Below are positions 42,586 through 51,739 of a stretch of 64,000 nt of DNA, one piece after another. Within the stretch, counting starts at the first letter, position 1; each line of letters starts with the position of its first letter. This DNA is from Planctomycetota bacterium (GTDB lineage Bacteria; Planctomycetota; UBA11346). Position numbers and translations under genes: made by a program. The notes beneath the pieces are model-generated. The model worked only from the letters and a program-made list of their open reading frames with translations, was not told the origin of the DNA and searched no databases. Location of the stretch: positions 18,081-82,080 of the forward strand of contig BJHQ01000020.1 in the NCBI GenBank assembly GCA_014193115.1, read 5' to 3'.

Positions 42586-43110
42586 CTACGAATTCGCTTG
42601 GTCGATTGCTAGGCGGTGCAGGGCTCCGACCACGGCTGCGGTGCCGGTCGTCGCGTCGATCACCGATGCCGCCAGTTCACGGTACAGCGGATCACGCAAG
42701 GCGTACAATCGCGGAACTTCGGCGCTGACCCCAAGGCCGGTCAGGCTCGGCCGGTCGCCAGCATCGCGGCTGAGGCGGGCCATGAGCACCTCGGGCGTGG
42801 CGTGCAGGTAAGCGATGACTCCGCCGCGCCGGCGGAGCAGGTCGCGATTGGCTGGGCGGAGCACCGCTCCACCGCCGGTGGCAAGGACCAAAGGCGAGTC
42901 ACCTGCCAGCAGTTCCTCCAGAATCGCTGTCTCGGCATCGCGGAACGCCGGTTCTCCATACTGGCTGAGATAGGTCCCGGCGCTCATCCCCAGTCGTTCG
43001 GCCAGGGCGTGGTCGGCGTCGGTGAATGGCCAGCCGCAGCGGATCGCCGCCTGCCGACCAGCGGTGGTCTTCCCGCTCGCGCGCAATCCGATCAGGGTCA
43101 ATCGCTGCAT
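42586..43110 (-). CDS. aroK: Shikimate kinase
   Basis: 174 residues. Walker A is 'LIGLRASGKTTAG'. The DTD-like 'FTDADHALAERLG', the 'FRDAETAIL' and 'LATGGGAVL' (GGG) motifs and 'DRPSLTG' (lid) are present. Phosphorylates shikimate in aromatic amino acid synthesis. Divergent from the kinase at 43215. Confidence 0.93.
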   Translation of the reverse strand: MQRLTLIGLRASGKTTAGRQAAIRCGWPFTDADHALAERLGMSAGTYLSQYGEPAFRDAETAILEELLAGDSPLVLATGGGAVLRPANRDLLRRRGGVIAYLHATPEVLMARLSRDAGDRPSLTGLGVSAEVPRLYALRDPLYRELAASVIDATTGTAAVVGALHRLAIDQANS

Positions 43111-43214
43111 GCGCGGGCACGCTGTGGCGGGAGTGACGCCCGGTCAATCGCAGACCGTGACTGGAGGCTGCAAATGCTTGCTGCGACTGGTGCCGACGGC
43201 TAGGACCGTCGTGA

Positions 43215-45893
43215 ATGACGACGACTGCCCATCCCAAGCGGGGCCAGCTCCTGCAGCCCGGGCAGCAGCTCGGCGGCTACCAGGTTGAGGCCCTCATCGG
43301 CCGTGGCGGCATGGGTGAGGTGTACCGCGCCCGGCAATTGTCGATGGATCGCCATGTCGCCTTGAAGGTCCTGTCGCCGCGCCTGGCCCGCCAAGACCCG
43401 CAGTTCGCTGCGCGTTTCGTCGAGGAGGCCCGGGCCGCCGGCCGGCTGAATCATGGCAACCTGGTCGCGGTTCACGACGTCGGTCAGGCCCCGCTGCCCA
43501 ATCACGGCGAAGAAGTCCATTATTTTTCCATGGAGCTGGTCGACGGCGAATCGGTGAAGGAGGTCCTGGTCCGGGAAGGTGTGTGCAGCGAAGAGCTGGT
43601 TGCCATCGTGATGCTCGGGATGGCGGAAGCGCTGTGCTATGCCGAGACGGTGGGGATCATCCACCGCGATATCAAGCCTGACAACATCATGTTGACCAGC
43701 AAACGGACTGTGAAATTAGCGGATCTTGGCTTGGCCACCCAGGCCGGGAGCCAGGCGCCGGGGGACCGCGATGAGCAGGGCAAGGCCAAGGTCATGGGCA
43801 CGCCTTTGTACATGAGCCCCGAACAGGCCCGGGCGTATCCTCTCGACCACCGCAGCGACCAGTACTCGCTCGGCGCCACGCTGTTCCACATGCTCACCGG
43901 AGAACCGCCGTATCCTGGCGATGACGCGCGGACGATCATGCGGTCGCATGTCTACGACGAAATTCCGGATCCACAGACCGTGCGGGCAGAGGTCTCTGCG
44001 GCATGGAAAACCGTCTGCATGAAATTGATGGCCAAAGATCCGGCCGAGCGTTATGCCAATGCCGAAGCGCTGCGCACGGCGGTGCGCGCAGCCGTTGGTG
44101 GCCGGGTGCTGCGCACCGGGAGCAGCTATCGGCGCCCGCGGAATTGGGTCGGCATGGCGGTCACCGCCGCGACCATCCTGATCTCAGCAGGCGTCATCTG
44201 GTACTTGGTGCTGGCGGTTCCGGCAGCCAGCGCCCAGCGTCCAGCAGCCCCGGTCAGACCGGCCGAGCCATCGATCACCGAGCTGCTTGCTGGCTTGCCA
44301 GCCGGATCAACAGCTGCGTTGGCCCAGCTCGATGATCTGGAACGTGAACCGCGCTTCGCTGGAGATCCTGCGGCGATCACTGCGATCGCCGCGGAACGCG
44401 TTCGGCGCACTCCGAAGCAGATCGAGGATCCTGCGGCGGTGGCGAAACGTGCCGAGCTCGACGCGCTGCGCAGCGCCATCGTCGCCGGCAAGCTGAGCTC
44501 CGCCTCGGCGACTGCCGATCGGCTTGCGCTCGCCGAGAACGACACCCTGCGTCGCCAGCTCAACGCCACCATCGCCAAGGTCAGGGCCGATTGGGATCGC
44601 CGGATCGATGCGCTGCAGGCGGCCGGCCTGGCCGCGTTTTCAGCCGAATTCACCGTCGCCGACCTGACCCCGGCGCTGCGCACGGCGCTCGCCAAAAAGC
44701 TGGAGGCCAAGCAGAAGGAGTGGATCGCCCAGACCGAGGTGAAGCCTGAAACGTCCGGGAAAGCAGCCTGGCGTGCGCTCTACGCCGCCATCGATCCGCT
44801 GCGCGGCAGCAGCCGCTTTCCGGAACTGCGCACTACTGTCGACGCCAACCTCGATCGTTTTCCGCCCGAGGACCGCCCGTTGGTCGTGGCCTTGGCGGAT
44901 CTGTCGTTGCTGATCCAGCAGGCCGAAGGCGCATTGCGCCTGGTGCTGACCGAACGCCCCGAGCTTGAATTGCGCCAAGGGCCCAATGGCCGCCCGCAAC
45001 GGGTCAAATTGGTGGGAATGACGTCGAGTGCGCTGACCTGGCAACCGATCGATCCTCCTGGTCCAGAGGCCACCGCAGCGCGGGCCGTCGCCACGCCAAC
45101 GACTTGGTCGACAGTGCTTGAGCGTGCCTTGACCGACGCTGGAGCAGAGGATCCCGCCCGGATCCTCGCCGCCTTCCTGTGGTTCTGGCGCGATCCCGCC
45201 GCCGCAGCCGCGGTCGCCAAGCTGGGCGAGGCGCCACTCGCCCAGGCCCTGCTCAGACTGGAGGAACGCGGTCGGTCCTTGCGCGTCGCCGTGCCCCTCG
45301 CGACCCAGGGCGAGGCCGTGTCGCTGATCTACGACTTCAGTGCGAATGGCAGCAAACTGCTGGAAGATTTCGTAGGCGAAGGCCGCGAGATCACCGGCAG
45401 CGGGCTGCGCTGGATCACGTCTGAGGCTCGCGACCCGCGCCAAGGGACGGTGCCGACGCTGCGCTGGCGCGAAGCTCTGCGCCCACCATTCAGCGCGACT
45501 GCGGCGTTCACGGTTGAGCCAGGCAGCCAAATTGCCGTGGGCGTGATGTCGGGTGTGGCGGCAGTGCGGGCGGCCATCGTCCTACGTCGCGGCATTGAGC
45601 CGTTCGGTGTGATTGTCACCCGGGCTGACGGCAAGCACGACTCATTCCCGTTGCCCGAAAGCGATCGGCCCAAGATCCTGGCGGGCACCTCGATTGCCTT
45701 GACCGCATCGGTCGCCGCCGACGGCACCGTCGCCCTCTCTGTTGGTGGCATTCCCCTCGACCAAAAGCTGTCCGGCAAGCTGCCCAGGATGCCGGCCGGG
45801 CAATCGGCGACTTTCGTCATCCAAAGCTTCCAGTCCTCTGGCCGCAGCGCCTGTGTCCTGCAGCGGTTGGAGCTGAGCGGCACCGCGCCCTGA
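43215..45893 (+). CDS. Hanks-type Ser/Thr protein kinase with large C-terminal domain
   Basis: 892 residues. Kinase domain residues about 21-290: P-loop 'IGRGGMGEVYRA', Lys51 in 'VALKVL', HRD at 150-152 in 'HRDIKPDN', DLG (170-172) in place of DFG, and 'GTPLYMSPEQA'. A transmembrane segment lies near residues 315-332 ('VGMAVTAATILISAGVIWYLV'). The last about 550 residues are probably extracytoplasmic, helical and unassigned. Such kinases are abundant in planctomycetes. The ligand is unknown. Confidence 0.95.
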   Translation: MTTTAHPKRGQLLQPGQQLGGYQVEALIGRGGMGEVYRARQLSMDRHVALKVLSPRLARQDPQFAARFVEEARAAGRLNHGNLVAVHDVGQAPLPNHGEEVHYFSMELVDGESVKEVLVREGVCSEELVAIVMLGMAEALCYAETVGIIHRDIKPDNIMLTSKRTVKLADLGLATQAGSQAPGDRDEQGKAKVMGTPLYMSPEQARAYPLDHRSDQYSLGATLFHMLTGEPPYPGDDARTIMRSHVYDEIPDPQTVRAEVSAAWKTVCMKLMAKDPAERYANAEALRTAVRAAVGGRVLRTGSSYRRPRNWVGMAVTAATILISAGVIWYLVLAVPAASAQRPAAPVRPAEPSITELLAGLPAGSTAALAQLDDLEREPRFAGDPAAITAIAAERVRRTPKQIEDPAAVAKRAELDALRSAIVAGKLSSASATADRLALAENDTLRRQLNATIAKVRADWDRRIDALQAAGLAAFSAEFTVADLTPALRTALAKKLEAKQKEWIAQTEVKPETSGKAAWRALYAAIDPLRGSSRFPELRTTVDANLDRFPPEDRPLVVALADLSLLIQQAEGALRLVLTERPELELRQGPNGRPQRVKLVGMTSSALTWQPIDPPGPEATAARAVATPTTWSTVLERALTDAGAEDPARILAAFLWFWRDPAAAAAVAKLGEAPLAQALLRLEERGRSLRVAVPLATQGEAVSLIYDFSANGSKLLEDFVGEGREITGSGLRWITSEARDPRQGTVPTLRWREALRPPFSATAAFTVEPGSQIAVGVMSGVAAVRAAIVLRRGIEPFGVIVTRADGKHDSFPLPESDRPKILAGTSIALTASVAADGTVALSVGGIPLDQKLSGKLPRMPAGQSATFVIQSFQSSGRSACVLQRLELSGTAP

Positions 45894-46178
45894 ACTGGTG
45901 TCCTGCTGGTTGATTGGCGTCTCGGCGGATTCGTGGCGTGGGAATGGCCAAGGCGGGTGCTCTGGCACCGGGTCCCAGCCATGGCCGCCCCAGGGATGGC
46001 AGCGGCAAATCCGAGCGGTGGCCAACATGGTTCCCGCGACCGCCCCGTGACGCTTCAGCGCGTTGCGGGCATAGGTCGAACACGTCGGGGTGAATCGGCA
46101 GGTCGGCGGTTTGAGCGGAGAAATCCAGCGGCGATAGACCTCCACCAGGACCAGCAACGACCAGGTGATCGGGCGCAT
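45642..46178 (-). CDS. yidD: YidD membrane-insertion factor with long C-terminal extension
   Basis: The start at 46178 lies one base after the rnpA stop. Residues 1-75 are typical YidD: 'PITWSLLVLVEVYRRWISPLKPPTCRFTPTCSTYARNALKRHG' and 'CRCHPWGGHGWDPVP'. YidD usually ends near here (70-90 residues). This frame runs a further 100 or so codons, the last 250 nt antisense to the 3' end of the kinase gene. The extension has no visible family. It may be translated or the true stop may be lost. Confidence 0.85.
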   Translation of the reverse strand: MRPITWSLLVLVEVYRRWISPLKPPTCRFTPTCSTYARNALKRHGAVAGTMLATARICRCHPWGGHGWDPVPEHPPWPFPRHESAETPINQQDTSSGRGAAQLQPLQDTGAAARGLEALDDESRRLPGRHPGQLAGQLLVEGNATNREGDGAVGGDRCGQGNRGARQDLGPIAFGQRE

Positions 46179-46179
46179 G

Positions 46180-46740
46180 TCATGTCGCCGATGGAACTTC
46201 CCCGCTGAGCGGGCTGCCGGCTTCACCAGGATTGCCATTCCCGGCGCTGGCTTTCCCTGAGGCTGCCCGGTCCTGAAACGTGGCTCCACTGCCTGGGCGG
46301 GCTGGCGGCTTTCGCCCGCCCCGCTGACCCGGTTGGGCCCGGGCGGCCAGGGCCTTGGACGCCAACACCGCAAGCTCTGATTTCAAGATGGCGTGGCCGT
46401 TTTCCGTTGGCGGATCCGCACGCATGAGCACGACCACGTCGTGATGATCGAAAACCGACTTCATTTCGGTCCGGAACCATTCGCGGACCCAGCGCTTGAC
46501 TTGGTGGCGGCGGACGGCGGTCTTGATCACCTTGGCTGGCACCATGACCCCGATCCTGGCCAGCTGCTGTCCTTTCCTCGGCCGCTCGCGGACCAGCACC
46601 ACGGCCAGCCGTCCGGCGGCTTTTTGCTGGTGGTGGAAGACCCGATTGTAATCGCCACCGTGGTGGAGGCGGGCCTGGTGCGGGAAACGCGCATCGCCCG
46701 CCCTGGCGTCCAGAGGATTGTCAGCCGTAACCACGCTCAT
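46180..46740 (-). CDS. rnpA: Ribonuclease P protein component
   Basis: 186 residues from the ATG at 46740, with GGGAGAACGT upstream. RnpA motifs: 'FPHQARLHHGGDYNRVFHH', 'RIGVMVPAKVIKTAVRRHQVKRWVREWFR' (the RNR-like segment). It has a long low-complexity C-terminus compared with the usual 110-130 residues. Coupled to yidD as in most bacteria. No rpmH is visible upstream, where a divergent FHA gene stands. Confidence 0.9.
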   Translation of the reverse strand: MSVVTADNPLDARAGDARFPHQARLHHGGDYNRVFHHQQKAAGRLAVVLVRERPRKGQQLARIGVMVPAKVIKTAVRRHQVKRWVREWFRTEMKSVFDHHDVVVLMRADPPTENGHAILKSELAVLASKALAARAQPGQRGGRKPPARPGSGATFQDRAASGKASAGNGNPGEAGSPLSGEVPSAT

Positions 46741-46780
46741 ACGTTCTCCCAGGTCCATCCTTACGCCACCGGGAATCGTC

Positions 46781-47242
46781 ATGGCCGTCCAGGTCCCAAT
46801 GCTGATCGGCACCGCCGGCCTCGTCGAAGGCGAGCGCTTTCTGCTTGCCCCCGCCGCAGATGCCGTAATCGGCCGCAGCCGCTCGTGCGATATCAGCCTG
46901 CGCCGCTGCTCCGGGTATCTGAAAAGCCCGGTTGCCACCCGGGATCAGGATCATGATTTCAACACGGTGTCGCGTCGGCATCTGCGCGTGCAGCTGGTGG
47001 AAGGCAAGGCCACTTTCACCGACCTGTCGACCAACGGCAGCTTCCTCAACAACGACCAGCTGCGGCAGCCATTGACGGTCGAGCTCGGCAGCACTGCGTG
47101 GATCATCCGTCTGGGCACCCGCGAGACCTTCCAGTTGCTGCTGGTCGACGCTGGTGATGAACGAGTCAAAGGACTTCAAGCGATCTCTGGTGGTGGGCAG
47201 CCGGGCGGCGATGACGAGCCGTTGCCGGCGAAGCCCGTCTGA
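46781..47242 (+). CDS. FHA-domain protein
   Basis: 153 residues from the ATG at 46781. FHA motifs: 'IGRSRSCDISL' (GRS), 'NTVSRRHLRVQL' (SxxH), 'TFTDLSTNGSFLNN' (TNG). A phosphothreonine-binding module, perhaps partner to a Ser/Thr kinase such as the one at 43215 (inference). Divergent from rnpA. Confidence 0.92.
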   Translation: MAVQVPMLIGTAGLVEGERFLLAPAADAVIGRSRSCDISLRRCSGYLKSPVATRDQDHDFNTVSRRHLRVQLVEGKATFTDLSTNGSFLNNDQLRQPLTVELGSTAWIIRLGTRETFQLLLVDAGDERVKGLQAISGGGQPGGDDEPLPAKPV

Positions 47243-47429
47243 GGTAGCCAAAAAAGTACCATTGTGCGGGTTCGTTCCCGCTGCGCGTGCCTCTGGCGTC
47301 GCCGAATGATCCGATTCGTCGCAGACCTTCCGATTAACGGCCTCCGCAGGGTTCCAGCAGGCCGCGATGCCCCGACTCACATGGGCGTCGCGCGGTGCCG
47401 GCTTGGCAAGGCATGTGCGTTGTCAGGGC

Positions 47430-49544
47430 ATGGTTCCCTTCGCCATTCCGTTCGGTGTGAATTCAGGTGCGCCGGCATGGCCGATTGGTTCGGGGCTCCC
47501 CAATAACGGCGATGGCTATGGGGCCGTCGAGGGCGCCATCGCCCTGATCAACGCGGACCTAGCTGGCGAAGATGCAGCGATCGCGGTGTCGCCTGGCGAC
47601 TTGATTGCGGTCCCTGGCGATCTCAACCAGGAGCTACCCGAGCTGGCCGGCGGCATCTTTCAGGATGATCCTGGGATGATCGATCTGGCGATCGATGCAT
47701 GCCAAGACCAGGCGCCTGACTCGAAAGAGACCGAGCCGTCGCCTGCCGAAACCGGATCCATCGCTGAGTTGTTGCCCTCCGAACTGCTGATTCCGCCAGG
47801 TGCGGACATCACCGGGATCATCCGAGATGCGCCTCCATTCACTGGACAGGAGACGCTGCCGAGGAACGAGACCGGACCGGTGCTGGAGTACGTCGTCCCG
47901 CCTCCGGTGGACCACTTGAGGCCAGGTGACGGCCCTGGTGACACTTGTCTTGCCGACGCGACCAGGGGAAATCTGTCCACCTGGCAGGAATGGCTCGGCG
48001 CCATCAACCGCGGACAGGTGAAGCTCGTCGACCGTCCAGGTGGGAGTGGGTGGCCCACCCCAAACCTCGGGATGTCGAATCAGGAAGTGCCCGGTTCCAT
48101 AAACTGGGATGCTCCAGGCGAAGGTCTGGAGGCTCCGCCGCTAGCCACGGTGATCCGTGTAGCTTCAGCGCCAGCGGTGGCTTTAGCGCCAGCGCCAGCA
48201 CCTCTATCAGTACCAACGTCTCTATCAGCGCCAGCACCAATAACAGTGCCAGCGACTCAATCAGCGCCAGTACCTCTATTAGCGCCAGCGGCCAGGCCGG
48301 CCCTGAGCGGAACGAAAGCATTTGTTCCGGTCACCGGATCGGACATCAGCCCGCCGCTTCAGATCGCGGCTCTCGACCAGGCAGAGGGTTCGGTAAATAA
48401 GCAGTCCAGAATGCCGGAAGAGGGGTGGGATCTGCTCGGTCGTCCCAATGAACTGATGGAGTCTGAGACTCAGGTGCGGAACCTGGGATTAGCTGCGTTG
48501 CAGCCTGTGACGGAACCAGGCCAACCGCGCATCGCCTTGAATGTAGTGCCGGATGCTCCGGCCTGGATGACCCAGGTCGGGGAGCCGGTGGAGGCATCGC
48601 CCGAACCAAATCGCGCGTGGAATGGATCGGCAGGACCAGTATCTGTCACAAAAAACCAAGCAGAACCTCTAGAAAATAGTCATCCTCTGCCGTGGGTGGA
48701 ACCGATCGAGGCCCCTGGAGCGATGCCGGGGACGACGGCGGCTTTGCAGCCTGTGGTCGATGGACCTGGGCGTCCTTTGGTCCAAGGACCGATCCCGGGA
48801 AACACCAAGGCGTCCCCGTCTGCGGCAGTTGGTGCAAAGCGTTCCTTGCCCGAGTCGGAGCGGTCTGCGGCTGTGCAAGCAGCGGAGCTGTCGCAGATAG
48901 GAATGCGAGTGGTTCCTGATTCCTTGGCGCCGGCCCAGTCCGCACGCAGGTTGCCTGCCAGTGCGGCAGAGAAGCCTGCACCTGAGCCAATGATGGGCGT
49001 TCTGCGGAATCTCCCTGATTTCGCGACGACTCTAGCGGCGCATGGACCGGATCAGCGCGCACCTGCCGAGTCACGGTCCGTAGCAACGCCGGAAATACCT
49101 GGCGAAGTCCGGTCAAACCCGATGGAACGCGCCATCGCCGGTCAGGTCGCCCGCAGCCTGAGCGGCGCCAAGGCAGGTTCGGACACGGTGATCGTGGTCC
49201 GCCTGACTCCGCCGGAATTGGGCACGGTTCGCATCGAAATCCGTTCCGATCGCGATGGTTTGAATGCCCGGCTGCATGCAGAGGATCCAGCGGTCCGCGA
49301 TTCTCTCGAACGGCTGCTGCCGACCTTGCGCGGCGACCTGCGGGCCAGCGATTCGCGGCTGACCGAGATTTCGGTCGCTCCGCAGCAGAACCATCGTGAC
49401 GATTCTCAGCAGCAGCGTTCCGACCCCGACGACCGTGGACGCAGCCAGGATCCCCAAGGACAGCAGCGCGATCCGCATCGTCGGCGCCAGGCTGAGCGCT
49501 TCAGGAAGACATTCGATCTCGTGGGAGCCGCGAGCGACGAATAA
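47430..49544 (+). CDS. fliK: Flagellar hook-length control protein FliK-like
   Basis: 704 residues from the ATG at 47430 (an in-frame ATG at 47367 exists). The C-terminal FliK core is clear: 'IVVRLTPPELGTVRIEIRSDRDGLNARLHAEDPAVRDSLERLLPTLRGDL'. The first about 500 residues are low-complexity, and near residues 250-290 contain Ala/Pro/Ser repeats coded by imperfect DNA repeats at about 48168-48295. The long disordered N-terminus is usual for FliK. It measures hook length and triggers the export switch in FlhB. Confidence 0.85.
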   Translation: MVPFAIPFGVNSGAPAWPIGSGLPNNGDGYGAVEGAIALINADLAGEDAAIAVSPGDLIAVPGDLNQELPELAGGIFQDDPGMIDLAIDACQDQAPDSKETEPSPAETGSIAELLPSELLIPPGADITGIIRDAPPFTGQETLPRNETGPVLEYVVPPPVDHLRPGDGPGDTCLADATRGNLSTWQEWLGAINRGQVKLVDRPGGSGWPTPNLGMSNQEVPGSINWDAPGEGLEAPPLATVIRVASAPAVALAPAPAPLSVPTSLSAPAPITVPATQSAPVPLLAPAARPALSGTKAFVPVTGSDISPPLQIAALDQAEGSVNKQSRMPEEGWDLLGRPNELMESETQVRNLGLAALQPVTEPGQPRIALNVVPDAPAWMTQVGEPVEASPEPNRAWNGSAGPVSVTKNQAEPLENSHPLPWVEPIEAPGAMPGTTAALQPVVDGPGRPLVQGPIPGNTKASPSAAVGAKRSLPESERSAAVQAAELSQIGMRVVPDSLAPAQSARRLPASAAEKPAPEPMMGVLRNLPDFATTLAAHGPDQRAPAESRSVATPEIPGEVRSNPMERAIAGQVARSLSGAKAGSDTVIVVRLTPPELGTVRIEIRSDRDGLNARLHAEDPAVRDSLERLLPTLRGDLRASDSRLTEISVAPQQNHRDDSQQQRSDPDDRGRSQDPQGQQRDPHRRRQAERFRKTFDLVGAASDE

Positions 49545-49702
49545 CGCTTCCGGACTACCGCAGCGCCTGGACAAGAAACATCCGCAGGCAGCTCGGCTGA
49601 AGCTCCACGCGCATGTACGAACTCGGCTGAGCCAACGCTGGAGCGCGACGCAGGAATCCACCGATCGCACGCTGAGGTCAGCGCACGCTCAGCAGTGGGT
49701 GC

Positions 49703-49960
49703 TCAGGCTAGGACGGCTTCGATATCGGCCCGGGAGAGCTTGCTCGCCGGACGTCCAGTCTGCACGCTCAGCCACGACTGGCATTCGGCGCTGAGGCCGG
49801 CGGGGCTGTCGATCAGGGCCTTGATCTTGGCCGCGACGCGGGCGTCGCGACGGATGCCGGCGGCCTTCTTCGCCGGAGCATATGACGCCTTGATCGCGGC
49901 GCGGATGGCCCGGCCACGGGTGTTGCGGGTGGTCCAGAAACGATGTTGGCCGCGGGCCAT
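49703..49960 (-). CDS. Small basic hypothetical protein
   Basis: 85 residues from the ATG at 49960 ('MARGQHRFWTTRNTRGRAIRA'). The N-terminal half is very basic, and the C-terminal half is helical ('AECQSWLSVQTGRPASKLSRADIEAVLA'). It sits 130 nt downstream of the yebC stop on the same strand. No family is recognised. A nucleic-acid-binding role is possible. Confidence 0.5.
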   Translation of the reverse strand: MARGQHRFWTTRNTRGRAIRAAIKASYAPAKKAAGIRRDARVAAKIKALIDSPAGLSAECQSWLSVQTGRPASKLSRADIEAVLA

Positions 49961-50090
49961 GGCTGATCCTTCAACGGTGGGCGCGGAATGATGCGGAGTT
50001 ATCGGAAAAGGCAAGCGCAGGCCCGGTGAAGCACTTCGCACATCGCTGCTCTGATCGCGCCGCACCTGCGCCCACGCCGTCAAAGCGGGT

Positions 50091-50831
50091 TCAGGCCTGG
50101 TCGGGCAGCTCGCCGTTGTGGAAGACCTCTTGGACGTCGTCGTGATCGTCCAGGGCTTCGAGCAGTTCGTTGAGCGGACTTGGGTCGGCGACCGGGACCA
50201 TGGTATCGGGAAGCTTGGTGAAATCGGCTTGGGCGACGGTCAATTTCGCGGCGGACAGCGCCTTCGAAATGGCATCGAACTGGCGCGGATCAGCGGTCAC
50301 TGACACCTGCCGGTCAACCTGGGCCAGGTCCTCGGGTTCGCAGCCGGCGGCGAGCAGCACTTCCATCACGGTCTCTTCTTTGGCGCCCTTGGTCTCGTCC
50401 CCGACCAGGAAGGCGGCCTTCGGCTTGAACTGCCAGGCGACGCAGCCGGGGTTGCCGATGGCCCCGCCGGCGCGTTCGAAAATCTTCTTCACCTCGGGGG
50501 CGGTGCGGTTGCGGTTGTCGGTCAGGGTCTGGACCACCACCGCGACGCCACCCGGGGCGTATCCTTCGTAGGTCACCTCGACCAGGATTTTTCCGTCCTT
50601 GCCCTCGCCTGCGGCCTTCTTGATCGCCCGCTCGATGGCCTCCAGATTCATCCCCGAGGCGCGGGCCTTGTCCCAGGCCAGGCGCAGGCGGGGATTATCG
50701 TCCAGATTCGGCCCGCCCTGCTGCACCGCCACGGTCAGCAGCACTCCCATCTTGGCGATGACCGCGGCCTTCTTCTTGTCGTTGACCGCCTTCTTGTGCT
50801 TGATGTTGTCCCAGTGGGAGTGCTTCGCCAT
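50091..50831 (-). CDS. yebC: YebC/PmpR-family protein
   Basis: 246 residues with the full YebC pattern: 'MAKHSHWDNIKHKKAVNDKKKAA', 'NPRLRLAWDKARASGMNLEAIERAIKKAAGEG', 'VTYEGYAPGGVAVVVQTLTDNRNRTAPEVKKIFERAGGAIG'. It is a DNA-binding regulator, and recent work links some members to relief of ribosome stalling. Cotranscribed with the EndoIII-like gene 23 nt upstream. Confidence 0.97.
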   Translation of the reverse strand: MAKHSHWDNIKHKKAVNDKKKAAVIAKMGVLLTVAVQQGGPNLDDNPRLRLAWDKARASGMNLEAIERAIKKAAGEGKDGKILVEVTYEGYAPGGVAVVVQTLTDNRNRTAPEVKKIFERAGGAIGNPGCVAWQFKPKAAFLVGDETKGAKEETVMEVLLAAGCEPEDLAQVDRQVSVTADPRQFDAISKALSAAKLTVAQADFTKLPDTMVPVADPSPLNELLEALDDHDDVQEVFHNGELPDQA

Positions 50832-50854
50832 GGCTGCGACCCTGCGTCAGGCGC

Positions 50855-51586
50855 TTATTTCTTCTTCTTCCCGGTGGCCGGCTTGTCCATGCCGAGCGGA
50901 TCCTTCTTGTCCCAGCCGAAGCTGATCGGCTGCGGTTCGTCTTCGTCCTGGCTTTGGCAGAAATGGCTGTGCTCGCGCAGGCCGCGGGACAGGCGGAGCA
51001 GGGTCTCAAGATCCGCGAGCTCCTCGAGCTTGCGGGCCCCGAGCTGGTACGACAGCGGTTTGATCGCCGGTCCCAGCGTCTTCTGGCCGCCGGACAGGAA
51101 CTTCAGCAGCTTGAACTGATCGTCGTCGAGCGGGCAAATCTTGCCTCCGGTCAGCGAGAGCAGGGCCTTCTCGATCATATCGCGGCGGATGTTGGTGGTG
51201 TCAGGCAGTGCGCGCAGAGTCGCGACGCCATCCCCGGCCAGAGCGTCCTTGATGTCCATGCGCCGGAAGGCGGTGTAGATGTCCGCCAACAGATGTTTGA
51301 GGTCTTCTGATTTTTCGCGTACCCGGTAATAGCGTGCGCCGAGGATGTCCTCGATCTCGCGCACCGTCGCCACCCGCATGTCGTTCCAGTCGACGTATTC
51401 GTCACGCAGACGCTTGTAGGCATCGCGGGCGGTCTTCTCGGTGCAGCCCAGCTCGAGGATCTGGTAGATCATCGCTTCGATGAAGTCTTCGAAGGGGCCG
51501 AACTTCCGCCGACCATAGCGGGCCTCAAGGGCCTCGCAGATGATCTGCAGTTCGGCGTTCAGGGCATCGGCGGGGGCTTTGGCCAT
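50855..51586 (-). CDS. Endonuclease III-like (HhH-GPD) protein
   Basis: 243 residues. 'ALEARYGRRKFGPFEDFIEAMIYQILELGCTEKTARDAYKRL' matches the start of the HhH-GPD fold. 'LLSLTGGKICPLDDDQFKLLKF' and 'LGARKLEELADLETLLRLS' follow. The catalytic Lys/Asp pair of the classical enzymes is not obvious, and a Lys-rich C-terminus ('PATGKKKK') replaces the iron-sulphur cluster loop. Possibly a DNA-repair paralogue with altered chemistry. Confidence 0.75.
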   Translation of the reverse strand: MAKAPADALNAELQIICEALEARYGRRKFGPFEDFIEAMIYQILELGCTEKTARDAYKRLRDEYVDWNDMRVATVREIEDILGARYYRVREKSEDLKHLLADIYTAFRRMDIKDALAGDGVATLRALPDTTNIRRDMIEKALLSLTGGKICPLDDDQFKLLKFLSGGQKTLGPAIKPLSYQLGARKLEELADLETLLRLSRGLREHSHFCQSQDEDEPQPISFGWDKKDPLGMDKPATGKKKK

Positions 51587-51739
51587 CGTGGGGGGCTCGC
51601 AGGCGGGCGGAGCAGGCTAGTCCAGGGCGGACGACGGTCAAACCCATGCTTGCAGAGGGCAATGGCGGAACCGGTCCCGCAGGTCCCAGGTTGCCGACCG
51701 TCGGGACCTCCCAGCATCCCAGCCCACGGAAGTCTGACC

